Part shown: in pieces, positions 43,985-51,574 of the stretch
How positions within the stretch are numbered: position 1 is the first letter of the stretch
How the letters are laid out: each line of letters begins with the position of its first letter
NCBI RefSeq assembly: GCF_014836945.1
Contig: NZ_JACSPX010000001.1
Location: 1,449,510-1,513,509 of the forward strand
Source: Microbacterium commune
GTDB lineage: Bacteria > Actinomycetota > Actinomycetes > Actinomycetales > Microbacteriaceae
Length of the DNA: 64,000 nt
Direction: 5' to 3'
Program-made: the position numbers and the translations under genes
Notes under the pieces: generated by a model
Seen by the model: the letters and a program-made list of their open reading frames with translations, nothing else
The model's database searches: none
Told to the model about the DNA's origin: nothing

Positions 43985-44936
43985 CCTCGCCCTGCCCGCT
44001 CTGGGCTACGGGGCGGCGAACGTGGGCAATCTGTTCCGCGAGCTCAACGACGATGAGGCGTGGGCGGTGCTCGAGGCGGCCTGGGATGCCGGCATCCGCT
44101 ACTTCGACACCGCACCGCACTACGGGCTGGGGCTCAGCGAGCGCCGTCTCGGCGCCTTCCTGCAGACCAAGCCGCGCGACGAATTCGTGCTCTCGACCAA
44201 GGTGGGGCGGCTGCTGCGCCCGAACCCCGCCCACGCTCCCGGCGGCCTCGACACGGCCAACGACTTCCACGTGCCCGACGATCTGCAGCGGGTGTGGGAC
44301 TTCACCGAGGCGGGCATCCGGGCCAGCATCGCCGAGTCCCAGGAGCGTCTCGGTCTCGACCGCATCGATCTGCTGTATCTGCACGACCCCGAGCGCAACG
44401 ACCTCGATCTGGCGCTCGCCGAGGCCTTCCCCGCCCTGGAGGCGGTGCGCGCCGACGGGATCGTGCGCGCGATCGGCGTCGGATCGATGGTCTCGGAGGC
44501 CCTCGCGCGGTCGGTGCTCGAGGTCGATCTCGACCTGATCATGGTCGCGGGCCGGTACACGCTGCTCGAGCAGCCCGCGGCGGCCGAGGTGCTGCCCGCG
44601 TGCGCGGCGCGCGGGACCGGGGTCGTCGCGGCATCCGTCTTCAACTCCGGGCTGCTCGCGCAGAGCGAGCCGCGGCGCGACGGCCGGTACGAGTACGGTC
44701 AGCTGCCGGAGGAGCTCTGGCAGCGCCTCGTGCGGATCGCCGCCGTCTGCGCGGCGCACGACGTGCCGCTGCCTGCCGCGGCGATCCAGTTTCCGCTGCG
44801 GGCGCCCGAGGTGCGCTCGGTCGTCGTCGGCGGCAGCCGCCCCGCGCAGCTGCGCCAGAACGCCGAGTACGCCGCGCTCGACATCCCCGACGAGCTGTGG
44901 GCCGAGCTCGCCGCCGAAGGACTCATCCCCGCCTGA
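43971..44936 (+). CDS. Aldo/keto reductase, probable L-fucose dehydrogenase (D-threo-aldose 1-dehydrogenase)
   Basis: This 321-residue aldo/keto reductase has the tetrad Asp/Tyr in [20 protein letters not shown], Lys in [12 protein letters not shown] and His in [16 protein letters not shown]. The [10 protein letters not shown] and VGRLLRP segments are typical of the D-threo-aldose 1-dehydrogenases, which oxidise L-fucose to L-fucono-1,5-lactone. It starts inside the end of the fuconate dehydratase gene and is followed 19 bases later by fucU, giving a dehydratase-dehydrogenase-mutarotase operon. Confidence 0.92.
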   Translation: MSSTDLALPALGYGAANVGNLFRELNDDEAWAVLEAAWDAGIRYFDTAPHYGLGLSERRLGAFLQTKPRDEFVLSTKVGRLLRPNPAHAPGGLDTANDFHVPDDLQRVWDFTEAGIRASIAESQERLGLDRIDLLYLHDPERNDLDLALAEAFPALEAVRADGIVRAIGVGSMVSEALARSVLEVDLDLIMVAGRYTLLEQPAAAEVLPACAARGTGVVAASVFNSGLLAQSEPRRDGRYEYGQLPEELWQRLVRIAAVCAAHDVPLPAAAIQFPLRAPEVRSVVVGGSRPAQLRQNAEYAALDIPDELWAELAAEGLIPA

Positions 44937-44955
44937 ATCGTCGAAGGAGATCCGG

Positions 44956-45375
44956 ATGCTCGAAGGAATCAACCCTCTGCTCACCGGCGAGCTGCTGCTG
45001 CACCTCGACCGGATGGGCCACTCCGACGCGGTGGTCGTCGCCGACGCGCACTTCCCGGCCTGGGCGCTGGGGGAGCGGGTGGTGGACCTGCCGGGCACGA
45101 CGACCCCCGAGGTGGTCGCGGCGATCCGTTCGGTGCTGCCGCTGGACGACGCCCCCGGTATGGACCTCATGGAGTCGGCGGACGGGGAGGTGCTCGACGT
45201 GCAGCGCGAGCTGATGACTGCGGCCGGCACGACGCTGCAGACGACGGGTTTCGTCGAGCGCTTCGCGTACTACGACGTCGCGAAGGGCGCGTATCTGATG
45301 GTGCGCACCGGCGAGACCCGCAAGTACGGCAATGCCCTGCTGCGCAAGGGCGTGGTCGGCCATCCGTCCGCCTGA
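44956..45375 (+). CDS. fucU: L-fucose mutarotase (RbsD/FucU family)
   Basis: This 139-residue protein interconverts the anomers of L-fucose. It starts MLEGINPLLTGELLLHLDRM, with the catalytic His22 in MGHSDAVVVADAHFP. The conserved tyrosine region is FVERFAYYDVAKGAYLMVRT, and it ends RKYGNALLRKGVV, all typical of FucU rather than RbsD. GAAGGAG precedes the ATG. It is the clearest marker that the surrounding dehydrogenase, lactonase and dehydratase genes act on L-fucose. Confidence 0.94.
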   Translation: MLEGINPLLTGELLLHLDRMGHSDAVVVADAHFPAWALGERVVDLPGTTTPEVVAAIRSVLPLDDAPGMDLMESADGEVLDVQRELMTAAGTTLQTTGFVERFAYYDVAKGAYLMVRTGETRKYGNALLRKGVVGHPSA

Positions 45376-45385
45376 CCCGGCCCCC

Positions 45386-45433
45386 GCCGCCGTTGCCCGC
45401 CTGGCGGCCGCCGCCGTTGCCCGCCTGGCGGCC
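45386..45433 (+). repeat. 24-bp direct duplication downstream of fucU
   Basis: Two perfect 24-base copies starting GCCGCCGTTGCCCGCCTGGC occupy 45386-45409 and 45410-45433, just after the fucU stop and before palindrome copy 5. The remaining bases to 45470 are GC-rich triplet-like sequence with no recognisable signal. Confidence 0.8.
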
Positions 45434-45470
45434 GCCGCCGCTCACGCCGCCGCCGACACCGAACCCGCCC

Positions 45471-45537
45471 CTCGCTCCGGTATGAGTTCGTGCCGCGTCG
45501 GCGCCGTTCAGGCGGCACGAACTCATACCGGAGCGAG
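45471..45537. repeat. Dispersed palindrome family, copy 5
   Basis: Perfect 26-base arms (45471-45496 and 45512-45537) enclose the 15-base loop GTCGGCGCCGTTCAG, identical to the loop of copy 3. It sits between the convergent fucU and epimerase genes and ends 13 bases from the epimerase stop. Confidence 0.95.
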
Positions 45538-45550
45538 AAGCGGTGGCCGG

Positions 45551-46426
45551 TCAGTGGAGGTCGATCGTGCGCACGGCGTGCAGGCCGTCGCGGATGAAGC
45601 GGTTCGCGTGCGCGGCAAGGTCATCGGAGTCCTGCCAGAGGTTGCGCCAGATGCCGAGCGTGTTGCTCAGCTCGGCGCTGACCACTGCCGACGAGAACGA
45701 TTCGAACACCACCGGGCCGTCGTAGCGCACGTCGTGCAGGGCGCGGAAGAACGCGCCGAAGTCGACCGAGCCGGTGCCGAGGTACCCGCGGTGGCTCTCG
45801 CCGATGTGCACGTATCCGAGCCGACCGGCGGCGGCGACGTCGTGCACGGGCTGGAAGAGATCGGACTCCTCGATGTTCATGTGGTACGTGTCGAGGTGCA
45901 CCGACACCCCGTCGAGCCCGGCGCTGTCGAGGTAGGCGAGCGCTCCCCGTCCGGTGTTGAAGACATTGGACTCGTAGCGGTTCACGACCTCGAGCGAGAG
46001 GCGGATGCCGCGCTGCGCGGCCTTCTCGGCGAGGCGCGCGATCGCGGCGCGGCTGTTCGCCACCCCGCGCTCGGTGGTCGGAGCGCCGTACTTCTGCATG
46101 GCGGAGTAGATCACGCCGCACAGCACGTCGCCGCCCATGGCGGCGACGTGATCGAGGCAGCGCTCCAGCATCCGCTCGCCGGCGGCGACGACGGCCTGAT
46201 CCTCGCTGGTCAGGTCGGTGTCGGCGGTCAGCCCGAGGGATGCCGTGACCGCCAGCTCGTTGTCACGCAGCAGGCGTCCGGCCAGGTCGGCGTCGAACCC
46301 CGCGACGTCCATCAGCGGGATCTCGACGAGGTCGAAGCCGGCCCGTTTGGCCCCCTCGATCGCCCGACGCAGCCCCTGCTCGTCGAAGGTGCCGGTGAAG
46401 ACCAGGGCGTGCGCGCCGATGAGCAT
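45551..46426 (-). CDS. Sugar epimerase of the D-tagatose/D-allulose 3-epimerase family
   Basis: This 291-residue TIM-barrel protein has the metal ligands of ketose 3-epimerases: Glu in SLEVVNRYESNVFNTGRGAL, Asp and His in VSVHLDTYHMNIEESDLF, and the last Glu in GPVVFESFSS. The VNRYESN and HLDTYHMNIEE motifs are close to D-allulose (psicose), D-tagatose and L-ribulose 3-epimerases. AAGGAG precedes the ATG at 46426. It is divergent from the sugar ABC importer across two tandem type A operators, so it may process the imported ketose. The exact substrate cannot be read. Confidence 0.88.
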   Translation of the reverse strand: MLIGAHALVFTGTFDEQGLRRAIEGAKRAGFDLVEIPLMDVAGFDADLAGRLLRDNELAVTASLGLTADTDLTSEDQAVVAAGERMLERCLDHVAAMGGDVLCGVIYSAMQKYGAPTTERGVANSRAAIARLAEKAAQRGIRLSLEVVNRYESNVFNTGRGALAYLDSAGLDGVSVHLDTYHMNIEESDLFQPVHDVAAAGRLGYVHIGESHRGYLGTGSVDFGAFFRALHDVRYDGPVVFESFSSAVVSAELSNTLGIWRNLWQDSDDLAAHANRFIRDGLHAVRTIDLH

Positions 46427-46466
46427 GACTCTCCTTCCGGGCGCACGCACCTCGCACGCCGTCGTG

Positions 46467-46512
46467 ACCAAGATGTTATTACATGTCTGGCAAGATGTCA
46501 TTACAGGTCTTC
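46467..46512. promoter_or_regulatory. Two tandem GntR-type operator-like sites (type A, sites 3 and 4)
   Basis: CAAGATGTTATTACATGT and CAAGATGTCATTACAGGT lie with their TGT cores 22 bases apart, close to two helical turns. Cooperative binding on one DNA face is therefore likely. They fit the TGT-n4-ACA motif found also at 28.4, 37.2 and 55.0 kb. They sit between the divergent epimerase and ABC importer genes. Confidence 0.75.
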
Positions 46513-46547
46513 CGCACGACGATCTGGTCACGTACTGTCAGATGCAC

Positions 46548-46595
46548 TTGCGCGAGCGGTGAGACCGACGCACAATTGATCCGATGTTTGAAATG
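46548..46595 (+). promoter_or_regulatory. ABC importer promoter with type B operator (site 3)
   Basis: TTGCGC (46548-46553), a 17-base spacer and CACAAT (46571-46576) form a candidate promoter. The type B site, ATTGATCCGATGTTTGA in forward reading, begins at the -10 box and covers the expected start of transcription. It lies about 75 bases downstream of the type A pair, so the importer appears to answer to two regulators. Confidence 0.55.
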
Positions 46596-46643
46596 GATTC
46601 CACAACCGCGGGATCCGCAAGACCTTCAAGGGAGCAGGTGCCC

Positions 46644-48149
46644 ATGAGTGATCCCATCCTCCGGATGGAGGGAATCAGCAAGGGATTCCCCGGCGTGCAG
46701 GCGCTCCAGGACGTGCACCTCGAGGTGCACCCCGGTGAGGTGCTCGTGCTGGTCGGCGAGAACGGTGCCGGCAAGTCCACCCTCATGAAGATCCTCTCGG
46801 GTATCTACACCCGCGACGCGGGCACGATCACCTTCGAGGGCGAGCAGGTCGAGCTCACCGGTCCGCTGCAGGCGCAGCAGCTGGGCATCACGATCATCCA
46901 CCAGGAGCTGAACATGATGCCCGACCTCACGGTCGCGCAGAACATCTACATCGGCCGCGAGCCGAAGACCGGCCCCTTCCTGTCGGAGCGCGCGCTGAAC
47001 CGCCGCACCGAGGAGCTGCTGCAGCGCCTGGACATCAAGCTCGACCCGCGCAGGAAGGTCGGCGATCTCACGGTGGCCGAGCAGCAGATGGTCGAGATCG
47101 CCAAGGCCCTCTCGTTCAACGCCAAGGTGCTCATCATGGATGAGCCCACATCCGCGCTCACCGACGCGGAGGTGGAGACCCTCTTCGTGCTCATCGAGCA
47201 GCTCAAGCAGCGCGGCACCGGCATCGTCTACATCTCGCATCGCATGGACGAGCTTCGTCGGCTGGCAGACCGGGTGAGTGTGCTGCGCGACGGCGCCTAC
47301 ATCGGATCACTGGAGAAGTCCGAGATCAGCATCCCGAGGATCATCGAGATGATGGTGGGCCGCGCGATCGACGAGGGCACCCGCCCCGAGGCACGCGAGC
47401 ACGCCGGCGATCCCGTGGTGCTCGACGTGCAGGGCCTGTCGACGAAGACGCTGCTGAAGGATGTCTCGTTCCAGCTGCACAAGGGCGAGATCCTCGGTTT
47501 CGCCGGGCTGATGGGGGCCGGTCGCACCGAGACCGCCCGCGCCATCATCGGCGCCGACCGCAAGGACGCCGGCACGATCAACGTCGGCGGCAAGCCGGCG
47601 CGCATCCGCCAGCCCGAGGACGCCGTCAAGCGGGGCATCGGCTACCTCTCCGAGGACCGCAAGCTGCTCGGTCTCATGCTCGAGCAGGATGTGACGTTCA
47701 ACACCGTGCTGGCCTCGCTGGACTCCTACGCCAACGCGATCGGCTGGATGGGCGACCGCAAGGCGAAGAACCAGACCAAGGACTACGTGCAGCAGCTGCG
47801 GGTGAAGACCCCGTCGGTCAACCAGATCGTGAAGCTGCTGTCGGGAGGAAACCAGCAGAAGGTCGTCATCGCCCGGTGGCTGATGCGCGACTGCGACATC
47901 CTCATCTTCGACGAGCCCACCCGCGGCATCGACGTCGGAGCCAAAGAGGAGATCTACCGCCTGATGCAGCAGCTCGCGGCATCCGGCAAGTCCATCATCG
48001 TCATCTCATCGGAGCTGCCGGAGATCCTCCGCGTCGCGAACCGCATCGCCGTGTTCGCGAACGGCCGGATCACCGGCACCCTCCGCAACGAGGAAGCCAG
48101 CCAGGAGAAGATCATGCAGCTCGCCGCCCATGGGGAGGAAGAAGAATGA
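46644..48149 (+). CDS. Sugar ABC importer, double ATPase (RbsA/XylG type)
   Basis: This 501-residue protein has two ABC domains. The first has GENGAGKST, a signature in LTVAEQQMVEIAKALSF and VLIMDEPTSALTD. The second has the degenerate loop GLMGAGRTETARAIIG with LSGGNQQKVVIARWLM and ILIFDEPTRGIDVGAKEE. This is the CUT2 architecture used for ribose, xylose, fucose and related monosaccharides. The ATG at 46644 follows GGGAGCAGG. It overlaps the permease gene by four bases. Both operator types lie upstream. Confidence 0.94.
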   Translation: MSDPILRMEGISKGFPGVQALQDVHLEVHPGEVLVLVGENGAGKSTLMKILSGIYTRDAGTITFEGEQVELTGPLQAQQLGITIIHQELNMMPDLTVAQNIYIGREPKTGPFLSERALNRRTEELLQRLDIKLDPRRKVGDLTVAEQQMVEIAKALSFNAKVLIMDEPTSALTDAEVETLFVLIEQLKQRGTGIVYISHRMDELRRLADRVSVLRDGAYIGSLEKSEISIPRIIEMMVGRAIDEGTRPEAREHAGDPVVLDVQGLSTKTLLKDVSFQLHKGEILGFAGLMGAGRTETARAIIGADRKDAGTINVGGKPARIRQPEDAVKRGIGYLSEDRKLLGLMLEQDVTFNTVLASLDSYANAIGWMGDRKAKNQTKDYVQQLRVKTPSVNQIVKLLSGGNQQKVVIARWLMRDCDILIFDEPTRGIDVGAKEEIYRLMQQLAASGKSIIVISSELPEILRVANRIAVFANGRITGTLRNEEASQEKIMQLAAHGEEEE

Positions 48150-49177
48150 GCACGCCGCAGCAGTCCGGATCGACGACCACCGTCGTCCAGCAGGCCGTCG
48201 CCGAGAACACCGACAAGCGCGACATCAGCGGGATGCTGAAGCGCCAGCTGCAGCAGTCGCTGGCCTTCGGCACGCTCGTCGTGCTGGTCATCTTCTTCGC
48301 GATCGCCAGCCCCGCGTTCTTCACGGTGAGCAACCTCACCACCGTGCTCCTGTCGACCGCGGTGATCGCGATCCTCGCGCTCGGCACCACGTTCGTGATC
48401 ATCACCGGCGGCATCGACCTGTCGCTGGGCACCGGCATGGCGTTGTGCGCGGTGATGACCGGTGTGTTCATCACGAACTGGGGCCTGCCCATCTGGGTGG
48501 GCGTGCTCGGCGGCATCGCGACGGGCGTGCTGATGGGCCTGGTCAACGGCGTGAACATCACCGTCCTGCGTCTGCCGCCGTTCATCGCCACCCTCGCGAT
48601 GATGATGATCGCGGGCGGTCTCGCACTGGTCATCTCGAACGTGCGCCCGATCTACTTCTCGACCTCGGCGCCCGACTTCAAGCGCATCGCGCTCGGTGTG
48701 CTGATCCCCGGCATCCCGAACGCGGTGCTCATCACGATCGTGCTCGCGATCGTCGCCGCCCTCGTGCTGTCGAAGACCCTGCTCGGTCGCTACACCTTCG
48801 CGATCGGCTCGAACGAGGAGGCCACCCGCCTCTCGGGCGTCAACACCCGCCGCTGGACGATCTTCGTCTACATGTTCGCCGGCGCGTTCGTCGGCGTGGC
48901 CGGCGTCGTCATCGCGGCCCGCCTCGACTCGGCGCAGCCGCAGATCGGCATGGGCTACGAGCTGCAGGCGATCGCCGCGGTCATCATCGGCGGCACTTCG
49001 CTGCTCGGTGGTCGCGGCTCGATCATCGGCACCGTGATCGGCGCGCTCATCATGAGCGTGCTCGTCAACGGCCTCAGCATCTTGTCGATCCAGACCGAGT
49101 GGCGCAACATCGTCGTCGGTGTCGTCGTGCTGCTCGCCGTGTTCTTCGACTCGCTGCGCAACCGCCAGCGCAACTGA
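48146..49177 (+). CDS. Sugar ABC importer permease (RbsC type)
   Basis: This 343-residue permease has a soluble N-terminal region of about 35 residues, then eight to ten hydrophobic helices. The conserved CUT2 motif TTFVIITGGIDLSLGTGMAL is in the second or third helix, and the coupling segment RYTFAIGSNEEATRLSGVN and ELQAIAAVIIGGTSLLGGRG follow. It should form a homodimeric channel with the preceding ATPase. The ATG at 48146 overlaps the ATPase stop. A hairpin separates it from the binding-protein gene. Confidence 0.94.
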   Translation: MSTPQQSGSTTTVVQQAVAENTDKRDISGMLKRQLQQSLAFGTLVVLVIFFAIASPAFFTVSNLTTVLLSTAVIAILALGTTFVIITGGIDLSLGTGMALCAVMTGVFITNWGLPIWVGVLGGIATGVLMGLVNGVNITVLRLPPFIATLAMMMIAGGLALVISNVRPIYFSTSAPDFKRIALGVLIPGIPNAVLITIVLAIVAALVLSKTLLGRYTFAIGSNEEATRLSGVNTRRWTIFVYMFAGAFVGVAGVVIAARLDSAQPQIGMGYELQAIAAVIIGGTSLLGGRGSIIGTVIGALIMSVLVNGLSILSIQTEWRNIVVGVVVLLAVFFDSLRNRQRN

Positions 49178-49203
49178 ACGTCTCTTCCCGCACCATCACC
49201 CGC

Positions 49204-49223
49204 GGCTGATCACCCGATCAGCC
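49204..49223 (+). promoter_or_regulatory. Intercistronic hairpin between permease and binding-protein genes
   Basis: GGCTGATC and GATCAGCC form a perfect eight-base stem around ACCC. In sugar ABC operons a stem at this place can protect one part of the mRNA from decay, or partly terminate it, so that the binding protein is made in excess. There is no T tract. The function is inferred from position. Confidence 0.5.
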
Positions 49224-49249
49224 CACACACAGAGAACAATGGAGTTTCC

Positions 49250-50251
49250 ATGCGATTCAGCAAGAAGAAGACTGCCTTCGCAGCTCTCCTGGCGGCATCC
49301 GCGATCGCCCTCGCCGGCTGCGGCGGCGGCGACGTCGTCAGCGAGAACCCCGGCGGCGACGCAGGATCCTCGGACGGCGAGATGTATGTCGCGCTCGTGT
49401 CGAAGGGCTTCCAGCACCAGTTCTGGCAGGCCGTGAAGACGGGCGCCGAGGAGAAGGCGAAGGAGCTCGGCGTGCGCGTCACGTTCGAGGGCCCCGCTGC
49501 CGAGACCGAGATCGCCCAGCAGCTCGACATGCTCACCACGGCGATCAACGCCAACCCGGATGCGATCGGCTACGCCGCCCTCGACCCCGAGGCCTGTGTC
49601 GCCCCGCTCGAGCAGGCCAAGTCCAAGGACATCCCGGTCGTGTACTTCGACGCGCCGTGCAACGGCGACGTCGGACTCAGCCTGGCCGCGACCGACAGCA
49701 AGGCCGCCGGCGCGCTGGCAGCCGAACACATGGCGAAGCTCATCGGCGGCAAGGGCGAGGTCGCGATCGTCGGCCACTCGCAGATCAACTCGACCGGTGT
49801 CGAGCGTCGCGACGGCTTCGTCGAGAAGATCGAGGCGGACTTCCCCGACATCAAGATCGTCGACATCCAGTACGGCGACGGCGACCACCTGAAGTCGGCC
49901 GACATCGCCAAGAGCATGATCGCCGCTCACCCCGACCTCAAGGGCATCTACGGCACCAACGAGGGTTCGGCGATCGGTGTGGTCAACGCGGTCAACGAGC
50001 TCGGCATCGAGAAGGGCAAGCTGACCATCATCGGCTTCGACTCGGGTGCGGCACAGGTCAACGCGATCAAGGACGGCATCATGGCCGGCGCGATCACGCA
50101 GGACCCGATCGGCATCGGCGCCCGCACCGTGGAGTCGGCTGTCGCCGCCGCCAAGGGCGAGAAGCTCGATGACTTCTACGACACCGGTTCGTACTGGTAC
50201 GACGCCGAGAACATCGACGACCCGAAGATCGCCGCGGTTCTCTACGAGTGA
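49250..50251 (+). CDS. Sugar ABC importer substrate-binding lipoprotein (RbsB-like)
   Basis: This 333-residue lipoprotein has a basic N-terminus and hydrophobic core (MRFSKKKTAFAALLAASAIA) and a lipobox LAGC with the lipidated Cys24. A short disordered linker follows, then the two-lobe periplasmic-binding-protein fold of the LacI/ribose type (YVALVSKGFQHQFWQAVKTG, GTNEGSAIGVVNAVNELG, ITQDPIGIGARTVE). Acidic and aromatic ligand residues such as the FDAPCN and GFDS stretches fit a monosaccharide. L-fucose or a ketose is the likely cargo, judged from the operators and neighbours only. Confidence 0.93.
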   Translation: MRFSKKKTAFAALLAASAIALAGCGGGDVVSENPGGDAGSSDGEMYVALVSKGFQHQFWQAVKTGAEEKAKELGVRVTFEGPAAETEIAQQLDMLTTAINANPDAIGYAALDPEACVAPLEQAKSKDIPVVYFDAPCNGDVGLSLAATDSKAAGALAAEHMAKLIGGKGEVAIVGHSQINSTGVERRDGFVEKIEADFPDIKIVDIQYGDGDHLKSADIAKSMIAAHPDLKGIYGTNEGSAIGVVNAVNELGIEKGKLTIIGFDSGAAQVNAIKDGIMAGAITQDPIGIGARTVESAVAAAKGEKLDDFYDTGSYWYDAENIDDPKIAAVLYE

Positions 50252-50270
50252 TCCGCTGACGCTCTGATCG

Positions 50271-50305
50271 GGAAGGGCCCCTCACTGACGGTGAGGGGCC
50301 CTTCC
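50271..50305 (+). terminator. Terminator-like hairpin after the sugar ABC operon
   Basis: A perfect 15-base stem, GGAAGGGCCCCTCAC against GTGAGGGGCCCTTCC, closes a five-base loop 20 bases after the binding-protein stop. It is followed by a weakly T-containing stretch (TGCATGCTCCTCTTCC). This is the clearest Rho-independent-like hairpin in the window. Direct repeats of CTGCATCCGCCCCCGT fill 50322-50370, before palindrome copy 6. Confidence 0.85.
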
Positions 50306-50374
50306 TGCATGCTCCTCTTCCTGCATCCGCCCCCGTCTGCATCCGCCCCCGTGTGCACCGCCCCCGTCTGCAAA

Positions 50375-50459
50375 GAACCGCCCCTCGCTCCGGTATCAGT
50401 TCGTGCCGCTGCCGCGCGCAACAGGCGGCACAAACTGATACCGGAGCGAGAAGCGGTTC
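50375..50459. repeat. Dispersed palindrome family, copy 6 (with matched arm changes)
   Basis: In this copy the core reads TATCAGTT on the left and AACTGATA on the right, where other copies have TATGAGTT and AACTCATA. The outer flank is likewise changed on both sides (GAACCGC and GCGGTTC instead of ACCCGC and GCGGGT). Two independent changes preserved in pairs show that the stem, not just the sequence, is kept. It lies between the convergent binding-protein and PTE-family genes. Confidence 0.93.
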
Positions 50460-50476
50460 CGGGGAGGGGAGGGGAG

Positions 50477-51574
50477 TCAGTGGGAGAGGGAGAGGAGTCG
50501 GGCGGGGTTGTCGATCAGCATCCGCTCGACTGCCGCCTCGCCGATGAGGGCGGTGAGTCGCGGCAGGTAGCGGTCGCCGAGGTATCCCAGGCCCGGCATC
50601 CCGCCGTAGGAGATGTACCGGGTGCGGCGCGCGACGTCGCCGCCGAGCACGATCCGCTCGCCACCGCCCGCCTCGACCACGGATGCCGTGAGAGCCAGCA
50701 GCTCGGCATCCGAGCGCGTGCGGGGGCGGGCGAAGCCGTCGTAGCCCAGGTAGGCGCCGCGCTCCGACAGTGAGGCATGCAGCCCGGCATCCGGGTCGCG
50801 GTCAGCGTGCGCGAGCACGACGCGGTGCTCGGCGACGCCGGCAGCGGCGAGCAGATCGAGCACCTCGTGCGCTGCCGTGCAGAACTCCAGGTGCACCATC
50901 ACCGGGGCGCCGGTGGCACGATGCGCGATCGCGATGGCATCGAGCGTCGCACGCTCGAACGCACTGATCGACCAGTAGCCGATGCCGCCTTTCAGCATCC
51001 CGGCGTGCACGGGGGCGCCCTCGGCGGTGCGGGCGAGAGCGACGTCGGGGCGTTCGAAGGTCTGCGCGTCGTCGGCCGCCATACCCGTCTGCACCTCGGC
51101 GGTGAACAGCGCCGCCCGGCGCTCGACATCCCACACCTGCAGCGGGTGGTCGTCGCCGTAGTGCGCCTCTCGGTGCAGGCCGGTGGTCGCGACGACGGCG
51201 AGGCCGGTCGCGCCACTGATGCGCGCCACCGCCTCGGGGTCGCGCCCCAGGCCGAACGGCGTCGCGTCGACCATCGCGGCGAAGCCGCTGCGCTGCAGCA
51301 GCGTCGCCTCGGCGCGGGAGGCGCTCTCGTCGTCGAGCTCGTCACCGGGAAGAAGCGGGCTGACCTGGAACAGGTGCTCGTGGTAGTTCACCCGGCCGAG
51401 CGCCTCCGACGGGATGTCGCCGAGAACGGTGCGAACCGGACCGCCCGCAGAAACCGCACCGACAGCACCGCCCGCAGAAACCGCACCGACCGCACCGCCC
51501 GCAGAAACCGCACCGACAGCACCGCCCGCAGGAACCGCACTGCCCGCACCGACCGTGCCGCCCGGCCCCGGCAT
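50477..51574 (-). CDS. Phosphotriesterase-family (COG1735-like) lactonase
   Basis: This 365-residue metal-dependent hydrolase has VNYHEHLFQVSPLL (HxH), a bridging lysine in HAGMLKGGIGYW, His residues in PVMVHLEFCTAAHE and VVLAHADRDPD, and the last ligand Asp in IVLGGDVARRT. This is the PTE fold with its binuclear site. COG1735 relatives include lactonases acting on phosphorylated sugar lactones, which suits the kinase and dehydrogenases of the same operon. The first 45 residues are a Gly/Ala/Val repeat encoded by four 27-bp units. The ATG overlaps the upstream stop (TGATG). Confidence 0.85.
   Translation of the reverse strand: MPGPGGTVGAGSAVPAGGAVGAVSAGGAVGAVSAGGAVGAVSAGGPVRTVLGDIPSEALGRVNYHEHLFQVSPLLPGDELDDESASRAEATLLQRSGFAAMVDATPFGLGRDPEAVARISGATGLAVVATTGLHREAHYGDDHPLQVWDVERRAALFTAEVQTGMAADDAQTFERPDVALARTAEGAPVHAGMLKGGIGYWSISAFERATLDAIAIAHRATGAPVMVHLEFCTAAHEVLDLLAAAGVAEHRVVLAHADRDPDAGLHASLSERGAYLGYDGFARPRTRSDAELLALTASVVEAGGGERIVLGGDVARRTRYISYGGMPGLGYLGDRYLPRLTALIGEAAVERMLIDNPARLLSLSH
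51441..51548 (-). repeat. Four 27-bp tandem repeats coding the PTE-family N-terminus
   Basis: Units run 51441-51467, 51468-51494, 51495-51521 and 51522-51548. The first three differ by one base and the last by several. Each encodes nine residues of the VGAVSAGGA type. The length keeps the frame, so copy-number changes would lengthen or shorten the leader without breaking the enzyme. Confidence 0.9.

Noticed and set aside
51441-51548. CRISPR-like array
   Set aside because: The repeats are contiguous without spacers and lie in frame inside a gene.
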